A DNA stretch of 64,000 nt, from contig NZ_JALGRP010000005.1 in the NCBI RefSeq assembly GCF_022815605.1, positions 124,001-188,000 on the forward strand, written 5' to 3'. Positions 10,357-18,504 of the stretch are shown here, in pieces. The notes below the pieces were generated by a model that was not told where the DNA came from, searched no databases, and was given only the letters and a program-made list of their open reading frames with translations. Positions within the stretch are counted from its first letter, which is position 1. Each line of letters begins with the position of its first letter. The position numbers and the translations under genes are program-made. This stretch comes from Microbacterium sp. VKM Ac-2923 (lineage in GTDB: Bacteria; Actinomycetota; Actinomycetes; Actinomycetales; Microbacteriaceae).

Positions 10357-12303
10357 CTAGAACGGCGGCGGGTCCTCGGCGATCTGTGCGCCCAGCGGTG
10401 ACGTCCAGCGAAGGTCGCCGGTGTCGGGGTCGCGGGAGGGATGCCAGCGGGATTCGTGGCGGAGGCGGTGATGATGTCGACACTCCGGCGCGAGGTTGTC
10501 GTCATCCGTTCTCCCGCCGTCGATCCACGCCGAAAGATGGTCGAGGTCGTAATCTCGGGCGGACCGTCCGCATCCGGGGAACGTGCACGTCGGTGAGGTG
10601 ACGCCGAGCCAGCGACGGAGGGCAGTCGGCACACGGTACGTCGTGCGGTCGAGCGCGAGCGGAACGTCGGTGAGCGGATGGGTGAGGACGCGGACCCAGG
10701 AGGTCGCCTCGCCCGCGAGCCGTCGCGCGGTGTCGAGGTCGATCGGGCCATAGCCGTCGAGGACAGCGGGCTCCGCGCCCGCGCCGAGCAGGGTGAGGGC
10801 GGGCACGGTGATCACGACCGCCGCGCGACGCGTCGACGCCGGAGTCGCCGGGATGGGTGAAGCACCGGCGCCCGAGGCGCGTGCCGGCGAACCACCGGCC
10901 ACTGAACCACAGCTCGACATACCGCCGGCTTCTGGACCACCGGTCGCCGCACCCCCGCCGGCTGAACTACCGGCCGACGCTCCGCCGGCCACCGAAACGC
11001 ACGTCTCCGGCCCGCCAGCCGCCCGACCTCCGCCCGCCGAAGTACACGTCGCCGAACCCCCGGACACCGGACCCCCGGTCACCGAACCCCCGGTCACAGA
11101 GGCATGCGACTCCGAAGCAGACGTCGCCGCCGACGCGGGCGGCGTGGTCAAGAAATCGGCAAACACATCAGCTCGTAGCTGCGCGAGCGTCCGCTCCTCG
11201 TCGGGCGCGACGCGCAGGTGACGGGCGGCCCGGTCGACGCGTGCCATCGCGGCGCTGGCCCGATCTGCGGGCAGAAGGGCAGAAAGCGTCGCCATGCCGT
11301 CGAGTTCGGCCGTGAGCCACACGCCACGATCACGCGTCGCCCGTTGATGCCGAGCTTCGAGCGACTCGCTGTGCACGCGTTCGCGCAGGGAGCGAGCGGC
11401 GACGGCGAAGCGGGCCGGAGGGAGCCGGAGCGCACGATCGAGCGCGCCCTCGTCGAAGGCTCGCCAGGATTCGTGCTCCTCGAACGGAGAATCGGCGGAC
11501 GGCACGGCCTCGGTGGAACCCGCGGGGCCGCCCGCAACGAGGTCGTCAGGGGCCGACGGGTCCTCGCCAGAGCCGAACCCCGACTCATCCGATGACGCGA
11601 TCGACGCCGCCGTCGTGGAGGCGTCGGCTTCCGGCAGCGACGTCGCCAACCGCGCGGAGTCGACCGCGTGACGCTCGGAGATGCGCCCCTCCGCGAACGC
11701 CGCCCAGACGTCGGGGCAGCGCGTCTGCAGCACGTCGGCGTGGGCGGCTCGGATGCGCACGGTCTGCTCCGACAGCAGCAGCCGCGTCGCGATTTCAGCG
11801 ACCGCGGCGCGCTCCGCCATGTCGCGACGGTCGCGACGAACCGCGGCGGTCGTTCGGCCGCGCGAGTCGGTCCACGCCATGTCGAGCGTCGGATCGGAGC
11901 CGACCCACGGCACGGGGTCTGTCGCGGACTGCTCGAGAACCAGACGGATCAGCCGGTACTCCTCGGCGGTCGCGCGTTGGCGTGCGCGAGCCTGGTGCTC
12001 CAGCTCTCGCAGCAGCGCCTCGGGACCGGCCTCCGCGGGAACGGGCTCGCCAGGGCTCGGCGCGGCATTCTCGGAACGGGTCTGCGTCAGAGGGCTGCCG
12101 TTCTCCGGAGGCGCGGGATCCACCAACGCCCACGGCTCATCCCCGATGGCGCCAGCGCCGCGCACGTCCGGATCGATCAGACCGACCTCGACCGCCCACG
12201 CCGTCTCGGCGTCGGCTCGCAACTCGTCGTCGCTCGGCCACGGCACACCCCACGCCGTGCACACCGGCTGCGCCCGGTGGCTCGGAGGTGCGGTGGGGTC
12301 CAT
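10357..12303 (-). CDS. DUF222 and HNH endonuclease domain protein (13E12 family)
   Basis: This 648-residue protein belongs to the large actinobacterial DUF222/13E12 family. The N-terminal and central helical DUF222 region is followed by a C-terminal HNH nuclease with 'CTFPGCGRSARDYDLDHL' and 'NLAPECRHHHRLRH'. A low-complexity insert of about 80 residues rich in Gly, Ser, Thr and Ala (TGG/AGG-type repeats), encoded near 10870-11110, separates the two. The start ATG at 12303 has TAGCGT (12310-12315, complement) exactly 6 nt upstream, so the transcript is probably leaderless. The family is found beside mobile elements but its role is not established. The gene is convergent with jetC. Confidence 0.88.
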   Translation of the reverse strand: MDPTAPPSHRAQPVCTAWGVPWPSDDELRADAETAWAVEVGLIDPDVRGAGAIGDEPWALVDPAPPENGSPLTQTRSENAAPSPGEPVPAEAGPEALLRELEHQARARQRATAEEYRLIRLVLEQSATDPVPWVGSDPTLDMAWTDSRGRTTAAVRRDRRDMAERAAVAEIATRLLLSEQTVRIRAAHADVLQTRCPDVWAAFAEGRISERHAVDSARLATSLPEADASTTAASIASSDESGFGSGEDPSAPDDLVAGGPAGSTEAVPSADSPFEEHESWRAFDEGALDRALRLPPARFAVAARSLRERVHSESLEARHQRATRDRGVWLTAELDGMATLSALLPADRASAAMARVDRAARHLRVAPDEERTLAQLRADVFADFLTTPPASAATSASESHASVTGGSVTGGPVSGGSATCTSAGGGRAAGGPETCVSVAGGASAGSSAGGGAATGGPEAGGMSSCGSVAGGSPARASGAGASPIPATPASTRRAAVVITVPALTLLGAGAEPAVLDGYGPIDLDTARRLAGEATSWVRVLTHPLTDVPLALDRTTYRVPTALRRWLGVTSPTCTFPGCGRSARDYDLDHLSAWIDGGRTDDDNLAPECRHHHRLRHESRWHPSRDPDTGDLRWTSPLGAQIAEDPPPF

Positions 12304-12359
12304 GATTCAACGCTAGCGAGGGGGTCCGACATCGGCTCGAGCCCGTGCCCGGCCCACAG

Positions 12360-12568
12360 GCGACGCGCGTCCCGCCCCCTCAAGCGCCCCGGCTCCGACA
12401 CGCGCCCGCACGACGCGCGCCCGCGGCCGAAACTGCCCCGGCGCGGACACATGCCCGCACGACGCGCGCCCTGCGGCCGCAAGCACCTCGGCGCCGACAC
12501 CTGCCGAGCACGACGCGCGCCATGCCCGCGGCCGCCCCAACGCCGACACCTGCCGAGCACGACGCACG
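12360..12568. repeat. Four imperfect copies of a 50-60 bp GC-rich unit
   Basis: The segments 'gacacgcgcccgcacgacg', 'gacacatgcccgcacgacg' and two beginning 'gacacctgccgagcacgac' recur with similar flanks between the DUF222 gene and the small ORF at 12569. I see no gene in it. Confidence 0.7.
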
Positions 12569-12883
12569 TCACACCGCCACCAGCGCCCCGGCATCTCGCA
12601 CCGATCCCGCGGGCGCACCCACCACCTCGCCCACCCTCCGCTCCCCCGACCCGGGCTGCGCGGAAACCCGCATCGCAACCGTGCGCACGAGTCCCACCAC
12701 GCGTCCCGTCACGGGCGCGGCGCCGGGGTCGAGCGCACGACGGACGGCATCCAGAATTCCCGCCAGTCGCTCGTCATGGCAGCGCGCGTCTTCCGCACCG
12801 ATCCATGCGAGCATCTCGGCAATGGTCCAATCGAGGGTGAGTGGACCGAAGAACAGGGATTCGGCGGCAGTGGAGTGTGTCAT
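12569..12883 (-). CDS. Small hypothetical protein, 104 aa
   Basis: The predicted 104-residue product is divergent from the MocR gene. Its first 70 residues have ordinary composition (LDWTIAEMLAWIGAEDARCH, then an Arg/Leu helix), which supports a real gene, while the last 30 residues run toward the repeat-rich region. The ATG at 12883 has GATTCT 6 nt upstream, near the leaderless consensus. No family recognised. Its promoter overlaps that of the MocR regulator, so it may be a MocR target. Confidence 0.5.
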   Translation of the reverse strand: MTHSTAAESLFFGPLTLDWTIAEMLAWIGAEDARCHDERLAGILDAVRRALDPGAAPVTGRVVGLVRTVAMRVSAQPGSGERRVGEVVGAPAGSVRDAGALVAV

Positions 12884-12902
12884 CGCACCAGAATCAAGGG
12901 CT

Positions 12903-14351
12903 ATGACCCTCGTCGACAGAGCCACTTCCGCCCTGGTGGACCATCGCACGGCCACCGTGTCTGCGGAACGCCTCGCCGAGCGTCTGGGCAGATGGGCCAG
13001 CGCCGACACCACGCTCGCGGCCGGCCTCGCCGACGGCATCGCGCGCCTCGTCCGTGAGGGCGAACTGCGCGGCGGCGATCGCCTGCCCTCGGAACGCACC
13101 CTCGCCGCCACCGTCGCCGTCTCGCGCGGAACGGTCGTCAGCGCGTACGCACGACTGTACGACGACGGCATCCTGGATCGACGCCAGGGAAGCGGAACAC
13201 GCATCGCCGGCACCGCCCCGACCGCCGCACGCCATGTCGCCGGGCGGGGAGAGGCGTTGTACGCCACCCTCCCCTCCAGCATCGACCTGCTGCGGGCCGT
13301 GCCCGCGATCTCTCCGTTGGCCGTCGACATCGTGCAGCGCCACCGTCCCGTGCTCAACGCCCACACCGTCGAGGCCGACCCCGCCGGTCTCGCGGACCTC
13401 CGTGCGGCCATCGCCGCCGCGATGGCGGCCGACGGCACCCCGACGACCTCGGCCCAGATCCTCGTCACGCACGGCGCGCAACAGGCGCTCAGCCTGCTCG
13501 TCGACGAACTCGTCTCCCCCGGCGACACGGTGCTCACCGAAGAGGTGGCCTGGCCCGGACTCACGGATGCCGTACGTCGGCGCGGCGGCCTCGTGCACGG
13601 CATCCGCCTCACCCCGTCCGGCATCGATGTCGGGGCACTCGAGGCGGCGATCGTGGTGCGAAGGCCCGTCATGATCGCCCTGAACCCGCACAACCACAAC
13701 CCGACCGGCGTGCAGACGAGTCCTCCGGTGCGTCAGCGCATCGCGGAGCTGTCCGCCGAGTACGGGGTCACGGTGGTAGAGGATCGCGTGCTCGCCCACG
13801 CGTCGTTCGACGGGGTCACCCCGCCCTCGCTCGCCGCCCTCCGACCCGACGCGCCGATCGTCGTCGTCGAGTCGCTGTCGAAGTGGGCGTGGGAGGGTCT
13901 GCGGGTCGGCTGGTTGCGCGCGGACCCGGTGCTCGTCCGCCGGCTGCGCGGCTTGCGTCAGAGCAGCGACCTGTCGACCAGCGTGCCCGCGCAACTGCTC
14001 GCGCTCGACCTCCTCGCCGAAGCACCGGCACTCCGGCGAGATCTCGCCACGGTGCATCGCGAGGCGGCCGTCGCCGCGGGGAGGCTGCTCTCGGCGCACC
14101 TGCCCGACTGGGAATGGCGACCGCCGCGCGGCGGCCTGTGCCTCTGGGCGCGCCTTCCCTCTGGCTCAGCGGGCGCGTTCGCGCGACACGCGGCGGGCTT
14201 CGGTGTGTCGGTCGCGGGCTCCGCGCAGTTCGCCTCCGATATGGATGCCGATGACCACATCCGGATCCCGGTCACCCCGCCTCCGCAGGTGCTCGAGGCC
14301 GGGGTGGAGCGACTGGGCCGGGCGTGGGCGGGATACGTGAGACAGGACTGA
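12903..14351 (+). CDS. MocR/PdxR-type regulator (GntR HTH plus aminotransferase fold)
   Basis: This 482-residue transcription factor fuses a GntR winged helix (about residues 45-110; GGDRLPSERTLAATVAVSRG and ILDRRQGSGTRI) to a class-I aminotransferase-like domain that binds PLP. The PLP Lys is visible in VVVESLSKWAWEGLRVGW. Substrate-site features 'NPHNHNPTGV' and a final Arg region are present. Members control pyridoxal, GABA or transport genes. The likely target here is the divergent 104-aa gene or itself, since the two starts are only 19 bp apart. The downstream ArsR-MFS genes begin 18 bp later with their own promoter. Specific effector not inferable. Confidence 0.88.
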   Translation: MTLVDRATSALVDHRTATVSAERLAERLGRWASADTTLAAGLADGIARLVREGELRGGDRLPSERTLAATVAVSRGTVVSAYARLYDDGILDRRQGSGTRIAGTAPTAARHVAGRGEALYATLPSSIDLLRAVPAISPLAVDIVQRHRPVLNAHTVEADPAGLADLRAAIAAAMAADGTPTTSAQILVTHGAQQALSLLVDELVSPGDTVLTEEVAWPGLTDAVRRRGGLVHGIRLTPSGIDVGALEAAIVVRRPVMIALNPHNHNPTGVQTSPPVRQRIAELSAEYGVTVVEDRVLAHASFDGVTPPSLAALRPDAPIVVVESLSKWAWEGLRVGWLRADPVLVRRLRGLRQSSDLSTSVPAQLLALDLLAEAPALRRDLATVHREAAVAAGRLLSAHLPDWEWRPPRGGLCLWARLPSGSAGAFARHAAGFGVSVAGSAQFASDMDADDHIRIPVTPPPQVLEAGVERLGRAWAGYVRQD

Positions 14352-14369
14352 CACCGCTATTATGAAGCG

Positions 14370-14960
14370 GTGACTTCAGATCTTCCGGAGCGCCGCGTCA
14401 TCCCCACCTCCGACATGCTCGCCGCCCTCGCGGTGCCCTCTCGCCTGGCGATCCTGTCGCACCTGCTGTCGGTCGGGCCGCAGACGGCCACCCAGTGCGC
14501 CGAGATCGTCGGGCTCACGGCATCCAATTGCTCCTGGCACCTGCGGGAACTCGCTCGACTCGGGCTCGTCGAACGGGCGGATGCCGACACGGGCGACGCC
14601 CGCAAGCGTCCGTGGCAGGCGACGATCACCGGGATCGACCTCGACGCCGGCGGTGGTCCCGGCGACGACCTCGCGCGAACCGCGGTGCGCTCGGCCTGGT
14701 TCGCCGACACCGACGCGCGCTTCGACGACTACCTCCGACACGAAAAGGCACTGCCCGCCGCCTGGCGCGACGCGGCCGTCATCAACGACTACGCCGTTCT
14801 CGTCACCGCCGACGAGCTGGCCGAGATCGGCGCCCGCATCGACGAGATCGTCCGCCCCTACATCCGCGCGACGCGAGCGGAGACCCCGACGGGCAGCGCG
14901 GTCGCGTCGGTCTCGGTGCGCGGCGTCGTCGATCCGCGGTTCGTGGAGGGTGCGCCATGA
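14370..14960 (+). CDS. ArsR-family winged-helix repressor
   Basis: This 196-residue protein carries an ArsR/HTH_20-type DNA-binding domain at about residues 8-70 (MLAALAVPSRLAILSHLLSV, then ASNCSWHLRELARLGLVERA). A C-terminal dimerisation/effector part of about 100 residues follows. No Cys metal site of the classical ArsR type is obvious. The GTG start at 14370 has TATTAT (14358-14363) 6 nt upstream, so it is probably leaderless. It lies upstream of an MFS exporter through two micro-ORFs joined by ATGA overlaps, so it most likely represses the exporter operon in response to a transported compound. Confidence 0.87.
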   Translation: MTSDLPERRVIPTSDMLAALAVPSRLAILSHLLSVGPQTATQCAEIVGLTASNCSWHLRELARLGLVERADADTGDARKRPWQATITGIDLDAGGGPGDDLARTAVRSAWFADTDARFDDYLRHEKALPAAWRDAAVINDYAVLVTADELAEIGARIDEIVRPYIRATRAETPTGSAVASVSVRGVVDPRFVEGAP

Positions 14961-15022
14961 CCGGCGGCACCGAGCGTCATCCCGATCTGGTCAGTCCACG
15001 GTTCGACGAGGGTGCGCCATGA
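14957..15022 (+). CDS. Micro-ORF 1 between ArsR and MFS genes (21 codons)
   Basis: A 21-residue ORF starts at an ATG that overlaps the ArsR stop (ATGA) and ends in an ATGA overlap with the next micro-ORF. It carries the same GAGGG ribosome site and the first codons (MTGG) resemble the MFS N-terminus (MSGG). It probably arose by junction duplication and could serve translational coupling rather than make a functional peptide. Confidence 0.5.
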   Translation: MTGGTERHPDLVSPRFDEGAP

Positions 15023-15144
15023 GCGGCGGCACCTGGCGTCCGCGCGATCTCTTCGGTCCACGGTTCGCGACGCGCGCCACGAGCGGCCGCGCCCGGCGTC
15101 AGCACCATCCCGTCAGTCCACCATTTGACGAGGATGCGCCATGA
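15019..15144 (+). CDS. Micro-ORF 2 between ArsR and MFS genes (41 codons)
   Basis: A 41-residue ORF begins MSGGTWR, identical to the start of the MFS protein. It reads through a third, mutated junction copy (ATG changed to ACG at 15079) and ends in an ATGA overlap with the MFS start. Its ribosome site GAGGG matches that of its neighbours. Its product is Arg/Pro-rich and unlikely to fold; coupling is the simplest role. Confidence 0.5.
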   Translation: MSGGTWRPRDLFGPRFATRATSGRARRQHHPVSPPFDEDAP

Positions 15145-16403
15145 GCGGCGGCACCTGGCGCTATCCCGGTGTTCTCCGCCTGATCTCGGGCGGAGCCATC
15201 GCCGAGTCAGCCGATTGGATGCTGCTCGTCGCGCTCCCGCTCTTCGTGCTGGGCGTCACGGGCTCCCCGCTCATCACCTCCATCGTGTTCGTGCTGCAGG
15301 CGGTGCTGTCGGTCGCGGCCGCGCCCCTCGCGGGCCTGCTGATCGATCGCGCCGACCCGTGGCACCTCATGGGCGGCACGGCCGCGCTGCAGGTGGTCAC
15401 GGTGCTCCCGCTCGTCTTCGTCGACCCTGCCGCCGACCTGTGGATCGTCTACCTCGTCGCCATCGTGCAGTCGATTCTCGGTGCGATCATCGAGCCGGCG
15501 CGTCCGAGCGTGGCGGCCTCCCTCGTGCCCCCCGCGCACGTCGCACCGGTGAACCAACTCCTGGGCGTCGGGTCGGGCCTCGCCCGCCTCGTCGGCGCAC
15601 CCGTCGGCGGGCTGGTCCTCGGGCTCGGCGGTGTCGACGCGGTGGTCGTGGCGACCGCCGCAGCCTACGCCGTGGCATCCGTCGTGCTTTTCATCCGGGT
15701 GAAGAAGCGACCGGATGCCGCGGTATCCCCGCCCACCGACATCCCGGTGCCGCGCACGATCGAGGTGGACGCGGCCGGCGCCCCGCCGCGGCTCACCTTC
15801 TTCGCCGAGCTGGGATCGGGTGTCGCCATCGTCACCGCCGACCGGGTTCTTCGGCGGCTGATGGTGGTCGCGATGCTGATGTCGCTCGCGCAGGGCCTCT
15901 TCACGATCCTCTTCGTGCTGTTCGTGCAGCGCGCGCTCGGCGGCGGCGACACCGAGGTGGGCATCCTCCGCGGCATCCAGGCGGTCGGGGCCTTGATCGC
16001 GGGGGTCGGGCTGCTGGGCGTGATCGGCCGGGTCGCACCGTGGCGGCTGGCCGCGGCATCCATTCTCGGGTTCGGGGTGCTGACGCTCGTGATCTGGAAC
16101 CTCCCCGCCGTGACGACGTGGTTCCCGGTGTACGTCGCCCTGTTCGCCCTCGTGGGGGCTCCCGGCCTGCTGGCGATGACCGCCATGCTCACGATCGTCG
16201 ACCGGGAGACGCCCGCGACCCACCGCGGTCGGGTGACGAGTCTGCTCTTCGCGGCCCTGACGGCGCTCCAGGCGGTGGGGACCCTGCTCGGCGGGTTCGT
16301 CGGGTCGGGGCCGGCATTCGAGATCTCCCTGCAGGTGCAGGGGGCGCTGTACCTGGCCGCGGGGCTCCTCGCGCTGACCATGGTGCGCCGCAGATCCGTG
16401 TGA
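15141..16403 (+). CDS. MFS efflux transporter
   Basis: This 420-residue protein is a major facilitator with about 12 hydrophobic helices. It has the MFS motif-A-like loop 'LAGLLIDRADPWHLMGGTAA' between TM2 and TM3, a central cytoplasmic loop (about residues 185-230) and a further six helices. It resembles drug/macrolide exporters of the MefA/enterobactin-exporter class. The start follows GAGGATGCGCC and overlaps the preceding micro-ORF by ATGA. Its link to an ArsR-type regulator suggests inducible export of a toxic compound; substrate unknown. Confidence 0.87.
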   Translation: MSGGTWRYPGVLRLISGGAIAESADWMLLVALPLFVLGVTGSPLITSIVFVLQAVLSVAAAPLAGLLIDRADPWHLMGGTAALQVVTVLPLVFVDPAADLWIVYLVAIVQSILGAIIEPARPSVAASLVPPAHVAPVNQLLGVGSGLARLVGAPVGGLVLGLGGVDAVVVATAAAYAVASVVLFIRVKKRPDAAVSPPTDIPVPRTIEVDAAGAPPRLTFFAELGSGVAIVTADRVLRRLMVVAMLMSLAQGLFTILFVLFVQRALGGGDTEVGILRGIQAVGALIAGVGLLGVIGRVAPWRLAAASILGFGVLTLVIWNLPAVTTWFPVYVALFALVGAPGLLAMTAMLTIVDRETPATHRGRVTSLLFAALTALQAVGTLLGGFVGSGPAFEISLQVQGALYLAAGLLALTMVRRRSV

Positions 16404-16466
16404 CCCCTCGGGAATGTCCGACCCCCTCTCTACGCTGAGGTGAGGGGCGCGGCGAAAGGCGGACGC

Positions 16467-18284
16467 ATGCAGGGACTCGAGATCACGGTTCTGTTAGGCC
16501 TCGCCATGCTCGTGGGGACGGTGCTGGCGCCGCGTCTGCGTGTCGCGACGCCGCTGGTGCTGCTCGTCATCGGCCTCGCACTCGGATTCGTCCCGGAGCT
16601 CCGGCAGATCGAGTTGCCGCCCGAAACCGTGCTGCTGCTGTTCCTGCCCGTCATGCTTTTCCGTGAGGCGTGGACCACGTCTCTGCGATCCGTGCGCCGG
16701 TCACTGCGCTACATCATCCCGATGAGCACGCTGCTCGTCGTGGCATCCGCCTTCGCCGTGGCGGGGGTCGCCACGTGGATGGGCGTGCCCTGGGAGGCCG
16801 CGCTCGTTCTGGGCGCCGCGGTCGCCCCGCCCGATGCCACCGCGGTCGCCGCGCTCGGTCGTCTGCTGCCCGCCAAACTGTTCATGAAGCTCAAGGCCGA
16901 GAGCCTCACGAACGACGGCACGGCCCTCGTGCTGTACGCCATCGCCGTCGCTCTTCTGCTCGGCGATCAGATCACGCCTCTGCAGATCACGGGCATGGTG
17001 CTGCTGTCGTACCTCGGCGGCGCCGCGGCGGGGATCGCCGTGGCCGTGCTCGCCTTCTTCGCGCTTCGCCGCATGCAGTCCACGCTCACCATCAACCTCA
17101 CGCTGGTGCTCGTGCCGTTCGTGGCGTTCCTCATCGCCGAGCTCATCGAGGCGTCGGGCGTGCTCGCCGTCGTCTTCGCCGGACTCATCGTCGCGTGGGT
17201 GTCGCCGCGCATCACGACGGCCATCTCGCGACGGGCTGCGGATGCCACCTGGCCCTTCGGTGTCTACCTGCTCAACGGCGCACTCTTCGTCCTCATCGGG
17301 CTCGAGGTCCAGCTCGTCCTGCACGAGATCTCGTCGTCCGAGATCGGCATCCTCCTGCTCATCACCGTGGCCGCGTGGGTCGCGCTGTTCGTCGTGCGCT
17401 ATCTCTTCCAATGGATGTTCTCGCCCTTCTCGCGCCCACCCGCGGCGTCGACGCGTTCGCTCCGTCACCGTTCTCGAGTGGTGAGCACGGTGGCCGGCTT
17501 CCGCGGGGCCGTCTCGCTCGCGATCGCCCTCTCGGTGCCGACCGTCACCGCCGCGGGCGAACCCGTGCAGGGCAGGGATGCCGTCGTCTTCGTCACCGCG
17601 GGGGTCATCGTGCTGACCCTGCTGGTGCAGGGTCCCTTGCTGCCGGCTGTGATCCGCTGGGCGAAACTGCCGACCGACGACGCGGCCGTCGAGGAGTACG
17701 AGCTGGCCGAGCGGGCCATCTCGGGCGCCGCGCTCGCGGCCCTCGACGAGCTCGCCATCGAGCACGGTGTGAGCGACCGGGTGCGCGACCGCGCGCGGCG
17801 CGAGGGATACGAGCGTCTTGAACTGGCGAATGCGCGGGCCATCGCTCGTCAGCGCGCGTCCGAAGAGCGCGACCTCGCCGAGCTCGATGCGTCGCTCGAC
17901 GGCGGCGCGCCGTCGGCGATGGGCCCGATACCGCCGGGCGACGGCGAGCGCGCAACCTCCCCGCGCGCGGTCTCGCGCCCCACGTCCGACGCAGACGCGA
18001 CGAGTCAGACCGTCACCGAACCGGACGGCGGTGAGAGCCGACTCCTATCGGGACCGCTCGAGATGATCGCCGTCAGCGACGACATCGACATCACCCAGCG
18101 CTCTCCCCTGCTGCGACACAAAGAGGCGCAACGGTTGCGGTTGGCGATCCTCGACCGCAAGCGTGAGGTGCTGTTGCGCCTGCGGCGGGAGGGCACCATC
18201 GACGACCTTGTCGCACGCAGGATCCTCGCCGGCCTCGACCTCGAGGAGATCCGCGCCCGCGGCGCCGACAAGACGGTGGAGTAA
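16467..18284 (+). CDS. CPA1-family Na+/H+ antiporter
   Basis: This 605-residue protein is a monovalent cation:proton antiporter. About 12-13 membrane helices fill the first 410 residues, including 'GAAVAPPDATAVAALGRLL' (the conserved PPD..A signature of CPA1) and 'ESLTNDGTALVLY' with the conserved acid. A hydrophilic C-terminal domain of about 190 residues follows; its middle is Ala/Ser/Arg-rich and variable, and its end is charged and helical. I chose the ATG at 16467, preceded by GAAAGGCGG; a GTG at 16440 sits 3 nt after a TACGCT -10 box, so it would be too close to be translated. The 3' end is copied into the repeat that follows. Confidence 0.88.
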   Translation: MQGLEITVLLGLAMLVGTVLAPRLRVATPLVLLVIGLALGFVPELRQIELPPETVLLLFLPVMLFREAWTTSLRSVRRSLRYIIPMSTLLVVASAFAVAGVATWMGVPWEAALVLGAAVAPPDATAVAALGRLLPAKLFMKLKAESLTNDGTALVLYAIAVALLLGDQITPLQITGMVLLSYLGGAAAGIAVAVLAFFALRRMQSTLTINLTLVLVPFVAFLIAELIEASGVLAVVFAGLIVAWVSPRITTAISRRAADATWPFGVYLLNGALFVLIGLEVQLVLHEISSSEIGILLLITVAAWVALFVVRYLFQWMFSPFSRPPAASTRSLRHRSRVVSTVAGFRGAVSLAIALSVPTVTAAGEPVQGRDAVVFVTAGVIVLTLLVQGPLLPAVIRWAKLPTDDAAVEEYELAERAISGAALAALDELAIEHGVSDRVRDRARREGYERLELANARAIARQRASEERDLAELDASLDGGAPSAMGPIPPGDGERATSPRAVSRPTSDADATSQTVTEPDGGESRLLSGPLEMIAVSDDIDITQRSPLLRHKEAQRLRLAILDRKREVLLRLRREGTIDDLVARRILAGLDLEEIRARGADKTVE

Positions 18285-18430
18285 GCGCGACGCGTCGACC
18301 CGCGGCCGTGGCGCCGACACGATGGTGGAGAAAATGCGGCGCGTCGACCCGGGCCCAGGGCGCCGACAAGACGGTGGAGTGACGGCGGCGCGCCGACCCG
18401 CGCCCACGGCGCCGACACGACGTCAGAGAG
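18262..18430. repeat. 49-bp tandem repeat copying the antiporter 3' end
   Basis: The final codons of the antiporter (cgccgacaagacggtggagt plus stop) recur as 'cgccgacacgatggtggag', 'cgccgacaagacggtggagt' (again followed by a stop) and a decayed fourth copy, at about 49-bp spacing. The 18285-18504 gap holds nothing else. Confidence 0.88.
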
Positions 18431-18504
18431 AAAGCGTTCGTCGGCAGAGCCCCTCGCGGGGAGCGCGCGACGTCTGTCGGCAGCGCTCCGCACCCGCTCC
18501 GGCG

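Larger units (their letters stand above)
14940..15165 (+). repeat. Tandem duplication of the ArsR-MFS gene junction (four copies, about 62 bp)
   Basis: Four copies of the same junction segment lie head to tail, with the ATG position at 14957, 15019, 15079 (mutated to ACG) and 15141, so the spacings are 62, 60 and 62. The common core is 'gagg(g/a)tgcgccATGA' followed by 'gcggcggcacctggcg', which is the ribosome site and first codons of the MFS gene. The unit length is not a multiple of three, so each copy shifts frame. Confidence 0.9.

Noticed and set aside
12345..12902. N-terminal extension of the MocR protein
   Set aside because: The extra frame is Pro/Thr/Arg-rich repeat sequence; the GntR domain starts soon after ATG 12903.
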